Origin: Emcibacter sp.
Lineage (GTDB): Bacteria; Pseudomonadota; Alphaproteobacteria; Sphingomonadales; Emcibacteraceae
NCBI GenBank assembly: GCA_027019205.1
Contig: JALUWZ010000194.1
Span: 1 to 27,674 of the forward strand
Length of the DNA stretch: 27,674 bases
Direction of reading: 5' to 3'
The translations under genes were made by a program, and so were the position numbers. Below are positions 1-7,282 of the stretch, one piece after another. The number at the start of each line of letters is the position of its first letter. Position 1 is the stretch's first letter. The notes below the pieces were generated by a model. The model saw only the letters and a program-made list of their open reading frames with translations, ran no database searches and was not told the origin of the DNA.

Positions 1-74
1 AAGGTTTTTCAGTTTTTGATCCAATATCCACCTTTTCAAAGCTCGGAGCCCGGGCAAGCCAACGCTATTTATCT

Positions 75-126
75 ACCATAATTCTTCCACCATAATTCTT
101 CCACCATAATTCTTCCACCATAATTC
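75..126. repeat. 14-bp tandem repeat, about 3.7 copies
   Basis: The unit ACCATAATTCTTCC is repeated without error at 75-88, 89-102 and 103-116, with a partial fourth copy of 10 bases at 117-126. Because 14 is not a multiple of three, each copy shifts the reading frame, which argues against a coding repeat. On the minus strand each unit carries a GGAAG stretch four bases before an ATG, but every such ATG soon meets a stop. The array runs directly into a ten-G homopolymer. Confidence 0.9.
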
Positions 127-136
127 GGGGGGGGGG
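127..136. repeat. Poly-G tract of ten
   Basis: Ten consecutive G residues follow the 14-bp tandem array with no gap. Such a run is prone to slippage, either in the cell or during sequencing, so its exact length is uncertain. It is intergenic and about 355 bases upstream of the first gene. Confidence 0.85.
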
Positions 137-177
137 TATTTTTTGCAACGATTGCGTGGGAGGGGATGACGACAGCA

Positions 178-226
178 GGCAGGGCATCCGGCTTAAGCTG
201 TGTGATGATTGCCGGGACGCCCTGCC
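178..226. repeat. Long imperfect hairpin
   Basis: The arms 178-192 and 211-226 are complementary over about 15 pairs, with one extra base in the right arm and an 18-base loop. The stem is GC-rich. No T-run follows on either side, so it does not look like a simple intrinsic terminator. It may be a REP-like palindrome or a processed 3' end of the gene left of the window. Confidence 0.55.
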
Positions 227-491
227 AATGCCGTCCCTACGGAGGATCTGTCGATAATATCCGGGGTCTGCTGGCTATTTAGAGGTAAAGTCATTAATTA
301 TCCTGTTACACGGAATTTCTTACATTTTCATGATATTCGACAGAATAATGAAAAGTAACTCCTTTGCGATGAAAGGGCGATTGAACAGGATGAAAGGTCA
401 TTTTGGCGGATGGAGAGGATTAATGATGTCCATTTTGGCCATTTTCATGTAAACTGGACCATATAAATATTGAGATAGCGGGGTGTTCACA

Positions 492-1178
492 ATGAAAAAC
501 CGGATTAAAATTACGGCAGGGCCGCTTGTGTTATTTTTTATAACTGTTTTCTTCAGTATGAATGCCATGTCCAAATCGATGGAGGCAATGTTTATCGGCA
601 ATGAAGCCTTCTGGATAAGAGATGGCGAGTATAGCCTGATGACGGATTTTCCCTATAAATCCGGAGCCTATGACAGCATGACCTATGTTTTTCCTTTCAA
701 GGCGGTAACCGGTACGGTTCTGTCTCTTGTCTCCAACAGATACAAGGATCATTTTGACCCCATGCTGTTTGTTTATCAGAACTGGAAGATAGTAGGTCCC
801 CGGGAAGTTACGATACCGCTGCCGCAAAACAGGGTGGTTAAACTCTCGGACAAGATTACAGTCGGCCCGATAAGAATAATGCCCCGGAAAAGCCCGTTTG
901 CCCACACGGAACATTATTCCTATCTGGTGGAATGGGATGGCCGGCAGTTGTTCTTTACCGGTGACACGGAAGATACCGGCATTCTGAAGAATCTGCCCCA
1001 GCTTGACATGCTGTTCATTACGCCGTGGTTTTATCGCAAGGCAAAAATAAATAATATGTTGCCGTCAGCCCGGAAAATAATTATCTATCATCATAAGAAA
1101 AATGAAATTGTTCCCGGCTGTTCCGGCTGCATCATTCCGGAGCAGGGGCAGATTATAGATATTGAAAAAGTGAAGTGA
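492..1178 (+). CDS. Exported MBL-fold protein with degenerate metal motif
   Basis: This 228-residue protein has a hydrophobic N-terminus (about 10-27) that looks like a signal peptide or membrane anchor. The body resembles the UlaG-like branch of the metallo-beta-lactamase superfamily. The usual HxHxDH site is replaced by N82-x-Y84-x-D86-H87, so two metal-ligand histidines are lost. D86, H87, the later GDT(E)D at 157-161 and a final HH at 200-201 remain. The ATG at 492 is preferred over an in-frame GTG at 483 because a G-rich ribosome site (478-483) is well placed for it. The alpha/beta hydrolase starts 9 bases after its stop, so the two are probably cotranscribed. Codon use is more AT-rich than in most of the window. 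The substrate is unknown, and whether it still binds a metal is open. Confidence 0.6.
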   Translation: MKNRIKITAGPLVLFFITVFFSMNAMSKSMEAMFIGNEAFWIRDGEYSLMTDFPYKSGAYDSMTYVFPFKAVTGTVLSLVSNRYKDHFDPMLFVYQNWKIVGPREVTIPLPQNRVVKLSDKITVGPIRIMPRKSPFAHTEHYSYLVEWDGRQLFFTGDTEDTGILKNLPQLDMLFITPWFYRKAKINNMLPSARKIIIYHHKKNEIVPGCSGCIIPEQGQIIDIEKVK

Positions 1179-1187
1179 GGGATCATC

Positions 1188-1958
1188 ATGGCAGATAAAA
1201 TCATTGGTCATACGCTGCTTGGCTCGGGGCCGGAAAAAGTTATCATCCTTCATGGCTGGTGGGGTGATTATACCGCCTATGAGGCCATGCTGCCCTATCT
1301 TGATGGCGGGAAATTCACCTATGCCTTTATGGATTACCGGGGGTATGGCAAATCAATGGGTCTGGCGGGCGATCACAGCATTGACCGGATTGCCGGGGAT
1401 GCCATGGCGCTGGCGGATGCTCTCGGCTGGAAAAAATTTCATGCTGTTGGCCATTCCATGGGCGGTATGGCGGTTCAGAAAATCACCTGCCGGGCTGTGG
1501 GCCGGGTCAAGTCAGCGGTGGCGATCACTCCGGTTCCGGCCTGCGGGTCGCCGCTGGACGAGGAGGGCCGGGCATTGTTCCACGGGGCGACGGAGAATGA
1601 CGGGAACCGGCTGGCTATCCTGAATTTTCTTACCAGCGCCCGCCTGTCGCCGGGCTGGTATGATTATATCGTCCGGCGGTCTCATGAAACCACGATCACT
1701 GCCGCTTTTCATGACTATATGCTGGCCTGGACAGAAACTGACTTTGCCGAAGAAGTCCGGGGAAATCCGACCCCGCTTCTGGTGCTGGTCGGGGAATATG
1801 ATCAGGCGATAACCGAACAGGCAATGAGACAGACATTGCTTGACTATTATCCCGGGGCCACTCTTGAAGTTATATCCAATTCCGGTCATTTTCCGATGGC
1901 GGAAACGCCGGTATGGCTGGCGACGCTCATGGAACGGTATTTATCCGCACATTCCTGA
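1188..1958 (+). CDS. Alpha/beta hydrolase
   Basis: This is a 256-residue alpha/beta-hydrolase-fold enzyme. The oxyanion-loop motif HGWWGD is at 22-27, the nucleophile elbow GHSMGG puts the catalytic serine at 90, an acidic residue follows a beta strand at D205 (VGEYD), and the histidine is in SGHF at 234. The triad is therefore S90-D205-H234. No signal peptide is seen, so it should be cytoplasmic. The ATG at 1188 has a GAGGG ribosome site just upstream, overlapping the end of the preceding gene, which suggests an operon with the MBL-fold gene. The family covers esterases, haloperoxidase-like and C-C hydrolases, and the substrate cannot be named from sequence. Confidence 0.85.
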   Translation: MADKIIGHTLLGSGPEKVIILHGWWGDYTAYEAMLPYLDGGKFTYAFMDYRGYGKSMGLAGDHSIDRIAGDAMALADALGWKKFHAVGHSMGGMAVQKITCRAVGRVKSAVAITPVPACGSPLDEEGRALFHGATENDGNRLAILNFLTSARLSPGWYDYIVRRSHETTITAAFHDYMLAWTETDFAEEVRGNPTPLLVLVGEYDQAITEQAMRQTLLDYYPGATLEVISNSGHFPMAETPVWLATLMERYLSAHS

Positions 1959-1965
1959 TAACCAC

Positions 1966-1994
1966 TTGACCTGCTAGGGTAAAAACTCCATACC
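1966..1994 (+). promoter_or_regulatory. Possible promoter for mgtE
   Basis: TTGACC at 1966-1971 is followed after 17 bases by CATACC at 1989-1994, a good -35 with a weak -10. An interrupted palindrome, TGACA-N6-TGTCA (1995-2010), lies just downstream, where a repressor could sit. No experimental or family evidence supports a specific regulator. Confidence 0.3.
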
Positions 1995-2026
1995 TGACAT
2001 CAGGGTGTCACTCATTTCGGGCTGTC

Positions 2027-3424
2027 ATGAAAATGCATGATTCTATGAGCAAGGATAATAAAAGAGAATTACCTCATCAGGACGTGTTCGAGATAACGGC
2101 GGACCTGATAGGGGAAATTTCTGACGCGCTGGAAACCGGCGATACCGCCCGGCTTGGACATCTTCTCAAACCGCTGCATTCTGCGGATATTGCCAGTATT
2201 TTTGAACATCTCGGCGAAGATGACCGCAGGCATCTGACCGCCTATTTCGGTCCTGAACTTGATCCTGAAATCCTGACAGAGCTTGATGATACCGTCCTTG
2301 ACCAGGTCATCCGCAAAATGGATGACAAGGATGTGGTCGAAGTCATCAGCCAGCTTGAAAGCGATGACGCGGTTGATGTTCTTGAGGATATTGATGAGCC
2401 GGACCGCGAGCGTATTATTGCGGCGATGCCTGATGAAGAAAGGCTGGCGGTAGAGGAAGGACTGTCCTATCCCGAGGACAGTGCCGGCCGCATGGTGCAG
2501 AAGAATATCATCACCGTACCCGGGGTCTGGTCTGTCGGGCAGGTAATGCATTTCCTGCATACGGAAGAGGATCTGCCGACGGAATTCTACGAGATTTTTA
2601 TCGTAGATCCGCTTTATCATCCGATCGGTATGGTCTCCCTCAGCCAGCTTGTGCGGGCCGACGATCAGGTTCAGGTCAGGGACATCATGGATAGCGAGGC
2701 GCATGTTGTTCCGGCGGATATGGATCAGGAAGAGGTCGCCCATATGTTCCGCCAATATGATCTGACCTCAATGGGGGTTGTCGATAAAAATGGCCGTTTG
2801 CTCGGGGTGATCACGGTTGACGATGTGGTTGATGTGATTGACGAGGAGGCAGAAGAAGATATTCTGCGTCTGGCCGGGGTGCAGGAAAATGACATCACTG
2901 AATCGATTATGGAGGCCTCGAAAAACCGCATTGTCTGGCTTCTGGTTAATCTGGCGACGGCGGTTCTGGCGTCTATGGTTATTTCCATGTTTGACGCAAC
3001 GATTGAACAGATGGTGGCACTGGCCGTCCTGATGCCAATAGTCGCGAGCATGGGCGGCAATGCCGGAACCCAGACCATGACGGTGACGGTGCGCTCCCTC
3101 GCGACCCGTGACCTGACCCCGAGCAATGTCCGGCGGGTCATTGGCAAGGAATTTGCCATTTCGATCCTGAACGGAGCGGTTATGGCACTGATTATCGGTA
3201 TGCTGTCCATGGCTTATTTCAAAAACCCCATGCTGGGTGCCGTGATAGCCGCCGCGATGATCATCAATATGGTGATGGCCGGACTGGCCGGTATTCTCAT
3301 TCCGCTGGGACTGGAAAAAATGGATGTTGATCCGGCGCTGGCCAGTAGTATCTTTGTGACGACCATCACCGATGTTATCGGTTTCTTTGCTTTTCTTGGT
3401 CTGGCCTCGCTGGCCTTTATGTGA
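2027..3424 (+). CDS. mgtE: Magnesium transporter MgtE
   Basis: This 465-residue protein has the MgtE architecture. A cytoplasmic MgtE_N helical domain spans about 45-150, a CBS pair spans about 155-275 and senses Mg2+, and a five-helix channel domain runs from 303 to 465. The channel domain contains the family signature PIVASMGGNAGTQT (337-350) and the pore Asp in TTITDVIGFF (D449, matching the Mg2+-binding Asp of the Thermus protein). It works as a homodimeric Mg2+ channel of the inner membrane that closes when the cytoplasmic domains bind Mg2+. The ATG at 2027 gives the full family length; in-frame ATGs at 2033 and 2045 are alternatives, and none has a strong ribosome site. The DUF1489 gene follows 7 bases after the stop. 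Confidence 0.95.
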   Translation: MKMHDSMSKDNKRELPHQDVFEITADLIGEISDALETGDTARLGHLLKPLHSADIASIFEHLGEDDRRHLTAYFGPELDPEILTELDDTVLDQVIRKMDDKDVVEVISQLESDDAVDVLEDIDEPDRERIIAAMPDEERLAVEEGLSYPEDSAGRMVQKNIITVPGVWSVGQVMHFLHTEEDLPTEFYEIFIVDPLYHPIGMVSLSQLVRADDQVQVRDIMDSEAHVVPADMDQEEVAHMFRQYDLTSMGVVDKNGRLLGVITVDDVVDVIDEEAEEDILRLAGVQENDITESIMEASKNRIVWLLVNLATAVLASMVISMFDATIEQMVALAVLMPIVASMGGNAGTQTMTVTVRSLATRDLTPSNVRRVIGKEFAISILNGAVMALIIGMLSMAYFKNPMLGAVIAAAMIINMVMAGLAGILIPLGLEKMDVDPALASSIFVTTITDVIGFFAFLGLASLAFM

Positions 3425-3431
3425 GGCGCGG

Positions 3432-3857
3432 ATGCCGGTTCATATTCTGAAATTATGTGTTGGTGTGGAGTCGATCGACCATCTGATCGAGATCAGAAAG
3501 GGCCGGTCGTCTGTCCTGCCGGACGGCAGGCCCTGTAATTATCATATCACGCGCTTTCGCCCGAAACGTGCGGCAGAAATACTGGACGGCGGGTCGATAT
3601 ACTGGGTGATCAAGGGATTTATTCAGGTGCGTCAACGGATTATTGCGCTGGACAGGATAGAAACCGACACGGGTATAAAATGTAAAATCATCATGGATAC
3701 GGCGTTGATCCGTACTGAAAGTCAGCCGCGCCGACCACATCAGGGCTGGCGTTACCTTGAAAATGCCGATGCGCCGCGTGATATTCCCGCCACACAGAAA
3801 GCGGATGATATGCCCCCTGATCTGTCGATGGCCCTGCGGGAGATGGGATTGATCTAG
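3432..3857 (+). CDS. DUF1489 family protein
   Basis: This 141-residue soluble protein resembles the alphaproteobacterial DUF1489 family, with its opening of the MPVHILKLCVG type, a central RPKR segment and the ending around WRYL-N. Its function is unknown. The ATG at 3432 is chosen because the family begins with this motif; a longer in-frame reading would run back into mgtE. It follows mgtE by 7 bases and probably shares its transcript. It ends one base from the stop of the convergent panC gene, leaving no room for a separate terminator. Confidence 0.75.
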   Translation: MPVHILKLCVGVESIDHLIEIRKGRSSVLPDGRPCNYHITRFRPKRAAEILDGGSIYWVIKGFIQVRQRIIALDRIETDTGIKCKIIMDTALIRTESQPRRPHQGWRYLENADAPRDIPATQKADDMPPDLSMALREMGLI

Positions 3858-3858
3858 G

Positions 3859-4731
3859 TCAGGCCACCGGGGCTTTTATCGGCATATTGTCAATCAGCCG
3901 GGTTGTGCCGACCACGGCGGCGACAAGAACCCGTGACGGGACGGTGATTTTTTCTCTGACCGGGGCCAGATCATCGGACTGGCGAATTTCCAGATATTGC
4001 ACCTCCCTGAAGCCACTATCAAGCAGATGTTGTATGGCGTTATCGAGGGACTGCTGAAGCGGCAGGCGGCTTTCTTCGACTTCCCGGACCACGCGTTTCA
4101 GAGTCTTGGGGATTTCGAGGGCAATACGGCGTTCATCAGGGCTTAAATAGATATTTCGCGATGATGTCGCAAGACCGTCCGGGTCCCGGATCAGCTTGCC
4201 GCACATGACCTCTGTCGGGATGTCAAGATCCCTGGTCAGTTGTTTGAGGACGGTATATTGCTGAAAATCCTTTTCACCAAACAGCGCCACATCCGGCAGG
4301 CATTGCAGCAGAAGTTTGGTTACCACGGTGGTTACCCCGTCGAAATGCCCGGGGCGTTTGGCGGCGCAAAGTCCTTCGGTGATTTTGGTGACCGAGACAT
4401 TGGTCAGGAAGCCGCCGGGATACATTTCTTCCTGATGCGGGGCATAGAGCAGGTCAACATCGACCTCGGCCAGTTTTTTGACATCCTCGGCCTCCTGCCG
4501 GGGGTATTTGTCGAAATCCTCATTCGGGCCGAATTGTTTTGGATTGACAAAAATGCTGACTACGACCTTGTCGACATATTTCTGTATTTCCCGGACCAGC
4601 GACAGATGGCCATGATGCAGCGCCCCCATGGTCGGCACCATGCCGACCGTCAGCCCCTTCATATGCCATGTCTTGACCCGGGCGCGCAGATCTTTTTTAA
4701 GGCGAATAATTTCCACCGGGACAGTATTCAT
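3859..4731 (-). CDS. panC: Pantothenate synthetase
   Basis: PanC joins D-pantoate and beta-alanine using ATP to make pantothenate, the last step of vitamin B5 synthesis before coenzyme A. The 290-residue protein has the nucleotidyl-transferase motif VPTMGALHHGHL (32-43), FVNPKQF (61-67), GEKDFQQ (152-158) and the SSRN segment near 190, all typical of the family. The ATG at 4731 is preferred over a GTG at 4737 because AGGAG lies five bases before it. The gene is 13 bases downstream of the Bax-like gene on the same strand, so the two are likely cotranscribed. In several alphaproteobacteria panC is the direct neighbour of mipZ; here the Bax-like gene separates them. Confidence 0.96.
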   Translation of the reverse strand: MNTVPVEIIRLKKDLRARVKTWHMKGLTVGMVPTMGALHHGHLSLVREIQKYVDKVVVSIFVNPKQFGPNEDFDKYPRQEAEDVKKLAEVDVDLLYAPHQEEMYPGGFLTNVSVTKITEGLCAAKRPGHFDGVTTVVTKLLLQCLPDVALFGEKDFQQYTVLKQLTRDLDIPTEVMCGKLIRDPDGLATSSRNIYLSPDERRIALEIPKTLKRVVREVEESRLPLQQSLDNAIQHLLDSGFREVQYLEIRQSDDLAPVREKITVPSRVLVAAVVGTTRLIDNMPIKAPVA

Positions 4732-4744
4732 ACTCACTCCTGTT

Positions 4745-5698
4745 TCAACTGACTTTCAGTTTGGCCTGACTAAAGTCATTTAATTTATTCCTGCGAATAA
4801 TATTTTTTATTTTTTCCACATAGGCCGGCCCTTCCTGGGAATAGCCGGTCAGGGTTTCCACCAGAGGCAGCACGTTGATCGGCTGGTCATCACGAAAGGC
4901 CCGCCTTCTCTGACGCAGCATGGCATAGGCCTTCTGGGTATTTAGATTTAACATATAACTGTTGACGGCCTCTATGATACTGCTGAAGCATTTCATCCGG
5001 TGGGTTTTGCCCTTTTCCCGTCTTTTTGGTACCATGCCACAGCCATCGCCCCAGGTCCACTGGCCGTAAAGGGCGTTGCCCTGCTGGGCAAAGCGTGATG
5101 TGCCCCAGCCACTTTCCTGTGCCGCCTGTGCCAGCGCCAGCTCCGGGGGGATAATATTCATTCTGGTCAGGAGCTGCTCAAGAATCTCCCCGGTTCGCCG
5201 GGTAAAGTCTTTAATGTCACGGACCCTGACCTTGTAAAGCCGTAATTTATCGGCCAGCCAGTAATATTCAGATTCTGAGACTTTTTCCCCAAGGGTGATT
5301 TTGAGGATTATTTTCTTGAGTTTCCGGCGGTCCTGACGAATGATGTCATTAACTTTGAGGATGGGAGGCAACATGGTGGAAAAAAACAGTTCTTTTTTTA
5401 TTCTGGTATCTTTGATGCGGGTCAGTTCACGGGGCAGATTGGTAAAAAAAACCTGCGGCACAGCGGCCTTGTTCTGGCGAATCTGATTTATGTCAAAACC
5501 ATAGGCGGCAAGAATCTTGAGGGCATATTCTCCGTCATGGAGCTGAATATTGCGGACCATTGTTATGGGTGAATTATTCTGACGATTTCTGTTTATTTGC
5601 CAGTTTGCCAGTTGTATGGGACCACCGACCAAAAAGACTATTGCAATGAAGGTTAGAATAGTGTCTCTGATTGAGGTATGATGACGGTGTTTAAACAT
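4745..5698 (-). CDS. bax: Bax-like glucosaminidase-domain protein
   Basis: This 317-residue protein has one N-terminal membrane anchor (about 13-32), a helical middle region and a C-terminal glucosaminidase (lysozyme-like) domain from about 175 to 300. The hallmark is the segment AAQESGWGTSRFAQQGNALYG, with E195 as the likely catalytic glutamate. The domain order and length match E. coli Bax. The protein should face the periplasm and cleave N-acetylglucosaminyl bonds in peptidoglycan, although Bax itself is poorly studied. It lies directly upstream of panC on the minus strand and is divergent from mipZ. The ATG at 5698 has only a weak GAG ribosome site, so the start is moderately certain. Confidence 0.85.
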   Translation of the reverse strand: MFKHRHHTSIRDTILTFIAIVFLVGGPIQLANWQINRNRQNNSPITMVRNIQLHDGEYALKILAAYGFDINQIRQNKAAVPQVFFTNLPRELTRIKDTRIKKELFFSTMLPPILKVNDIIRQDRRKLKKIILKITLGEKVSESEYYWLADKLRLYKVRVRDIKDFTRRTGEILEQLLTRMNIIPPELALAQAAQESGWGTSRFAQQGNALYGQWTWGDGCGMVPKRREKGKTHRMKCFSSIIEAVNSYMLNLNTQKAYAMLRQRRRAFRDDQPINVLPLVETLTGYSQEGPAYVEKIKNIIRRNKLNDFSQAKLKVS

Positions 5699-5849
5699 TT
5701 TAATTTCTCAGAGTCTGATCCGGCCATATGTCACATTATGCTGCTTGATGATTTTATACAGGGATGACGGTAATAATGCCAGACTTTACCACCTGAATAT
5801 GACAGGATCGGTTCTTACAGGACAAGGAAACCAGCAGGGGCAACAGACA

Positions 5850-6692
5850 ATGAAAAATAAAACAGGGAAAACGCACATTATCGTGGTGGGCAATGAAAAG
5901 GGCGGATCAGGAAAATCCACCTCTGCCATGCATATTATCATCAGCCTGCTGGAGAGGGAATACCGGGTGGCGGTCATTGACCTCGACTCCCGGCAGAAAT
6001 CTCTGGCCCGATATATTGAAAACCGCAAGTCTTATGCGGATCAGCATAATCTGAAGCTGACCATGCCGGAGGTTCATGTTCCCGAACGGGCCAAAGACGA
6101 TACCATGGAGGCCATGAAACATCATGATGAGGTCACATTTGCCGCCCTGCTTGATGATCTGCAAAACAGATCGGATTATATCCTGATTGATTGTCCAGGC
6201 AGTGATAGCCATCTTTCCCGGCTCGCCCATGCCTCTGCTGATACCCTGATCACTCCGGTTAATGACAGCTTCGTCGATATTGACCTGCTGGCCAGGGTCA
6301 ACCCGGACAGCTACAAGGTGGAAAAGCTCAGCCTCTATAGCGAAATGGTCTGGGAAGCGCGCAAAGTCCGCGCCATGAAAGACCGGGGTGTAATTGACTG
6401 GATCGTCATGCGTAACCGGACATCCGCTCTGGACGCCCGGAACAAGCGCCGGGTGCATGAGGTTCTGACCAGCCTGCAGAAAAGGGTTGCCTTTCGTTAT
6501 ATTCCCGGCTTCGGTGAACGGGTCATCTACCGCGAATTATTCCCCAAGGGTCTTACCCTTGTTGATTTTGGCACGGGCAGCAGTGAGAAAATGACCATGT
6601 CCCATGTCGCCGCCCGTCAGGAAATCAGACGGCTTATGGATGAATTGCATCTTCCCGGCTGGAACAGGGCTGCCGTGGTTGCGGCGGAATAG
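5850..6692 (+). CDS. mipZ: MipZ division-plane positioning ATPase
   Basis: This is a 280-residue ParA/MinD-type ATPase. It has the deviant Walker A motif KGGSGKST (17-24), an IDLDSRQ segment (44-50) and Walker B ILIDCPG (111-117). It matches Caulobacter MipZ closely in NDSFVDIDLL (138-147), the RNR-T--ARN stretch near 188-198 and RVIYRELFP-GLTL (224-237). MipZ forms a bipolar gradient by interacting with ParB near the origin and keeps FtsZ rings from forming away from midcell. The ATG at 5850 has AGGGG about 10 bases upstream and matches the family N-terminus; an in-frame ATG at 5745 would add 35 unlikely residues. It is divergent from bax and 8 bases upstream of the J-domain gene. Confidence 0.95.
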   Translation: MKNKTGKTHIIVVGNEKGGSGKSTSAMHIIISLLEREYRVAVIDLDSRQKSLARYIENRKSYADQHNLKLTMPEVHVPERAKDDTMEAMKHHDEVTFAALLDDLQNRSDYILIDCPGSDSHLSRLAHASADTLITPVNDSFVDIDLLARVNPDSYKVEKLSLYSEMVWEARKVRAMKDRGVIDWIVMRNRTSALDARNKRRVHEVLTSLQKRVAFRYIPGFGERVIYRELFPKGLTLVDFGTGSSEKMTMSHVAARQEIRRLMDELHLPGWNRAAVVAAE

Positions 6693-6700
6693 GATTTACC

Positions 6701-7144
6701 ATGCCATTTTTTGTCATATTGATCGGCTTTGTGTTTCTGCTTTATGCAATGTCGCGTTTCATGCAGCAGTCGCATTCCGGAAAACTCAACCGGCTGATGC
6801 GCTATGGTTTTGCGGTTATCCTCGGATTTCTGGCCTTCCTTATTCTGATCAGGGGGAATATCCCGGTTGGCAGCATATTGGGGTTTTTGTCCTATCTGTC
6901 GGCACAGGGAAGCCTGTGGAATATATTTGGCGGTTCCGCTGATAAAAAGCGCCGGAACCCACGGGCAAGTCTGCCGCCGATGAGCCGGTCGGAAGCTCTC
7001 GAAATCCTCGGCCTGTCCGGTAATCCGGGCCAATCTGAAATCCGCGCGGCCCATCATAAAATGATGCTTAAATTCCACCCGGATCAGGGGGGATCGGACT
7101 ATTTCGCCACCAAGCTTAATCAGGCCCGGGACCTTCTGCTCTGA
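6701..7144 (+). CDS. Membrane-anchored J-domain protein
   Basis: This 147-residue protein has two predicted membrane helices (2-19 and 35-51), a basic linker (82-88) and a compact C-terminal J domain of about 55 residues with the invariant HPD at 126-128. The layout resembles mitochondrial Tim14/Pam18 and its bacterial relatives: the J domain should lie in the cytoplasm and stimulate DnaK at the membrane. It starts 8 bases after mipZ with AGGA before the ATG, so it probably shares the mipZ transcript. The J domain ends at the last residue, with no client-binding region. Its partner process is unknown. Confidence 0.88.
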   Translation: MPFFVILIGFVFLLYAMSRFMQQSHSGKLNRLMRYGFAVILGFLAFLILIRGNIPVGSILGFLSYLSAQGSLWNIFGGSADKKRRNPRASLPPMSRSEALEILGLSGNPGQSEIRAAHHKMMLKFHPDQGGSDYFATKLNQARDLLL

Positions 7145-7150
7145 GGGTTA

Positions 7151-7251
7151 GTGCGGCGCAATATGAAGTATTTATTGCACTGCACAAAAAACCATTGACT
7201 TTCTGTTTTTTCTTATTATATATGTGATGTAGAGTTTATATTGCGCCGCAC
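7151..7251. promoter_or_regulatory. Three PhaR-like operator sites at the phasin promoter
   Basis: The element TTGCRCYGCAC occurs three times: inverted at 7151-7161, direct at 7175-7185 and direct at 7241-7251. The outer two copies form a perfect 14-bp inverted repeat (7151-7164 and 7238-7251). The sites bracket the predicted promoter, with the last one just downstream of the -10 where a bound repressor would block transcription. TGC-rich operators bound by the repressor PhaR are known upstream of alphaproteobacterial phasin genes, so PhaR is the likely reader. That assignment is inferred; the repeats are directly visible. Confidence 0.7.
7195..7222 (+). promoter_or_regulatory. Predicted phasin promoter
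   Basis: TTGACT (7195-7200) and TATATA (7217-7222) are separated by 16 bases, a near-consensus sigma-70 promoter. Transcription should begin near 7229, about 54 bases before the phasin ATG. It lies between the operator-like repeats. Confidence 0.65.
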
Positions 7252-7282
7252 AATCATTAATGAAAACAGAAAGGATAATACA

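Larger units (their letters stand above)
1..491. other. Gene-free region at left edge
   Basis: No convincing coding region lies in these 491 bases on either strand. They hold a 14-bp tandem repeat (75-126), a ten-G run (127-136) and a long imperfect hairpin (178-226), each listed separately. A shorter imperfect inverted repeat lies around 328-350. Base composition is AT-rich from about 290 onward, and no clear -35/-10 pair at standard spacing was found before the gene starting at 492. The upstream neighbour is outside the window, so this may include its 3' region. Confidence 0.6.

Noticed and set aside
1..126. A minus-strand gene starting within the 14-bp repeats
   Set aside because: Every ATG in the repeats reaches a stop by about position 60-70, so no frame leaves the window.
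1972..2026. An Mg2+ riboswitch before mgtE
   Set aside because: The leader is only about 30-50 bases, too short for known Mg2+-sensing leaders, and shows only a small palindrome.
2069..2755. A 228-codon reading frame on the minus strand inside mgtE
   Set aside because: It lies wholly opposite a well-supported gene, has no family likeness and no ribosome site; it is a mirror of the codon bias of mgtE.
7151..7251. A small mobile element (MITE) bounded by the 14-bp inverted repeat
   Set aside because: No target-site duplication is seen at the ends, a third copy of the motif lies inside, and the segment contains the phasin promoter; operator sites explain it better.
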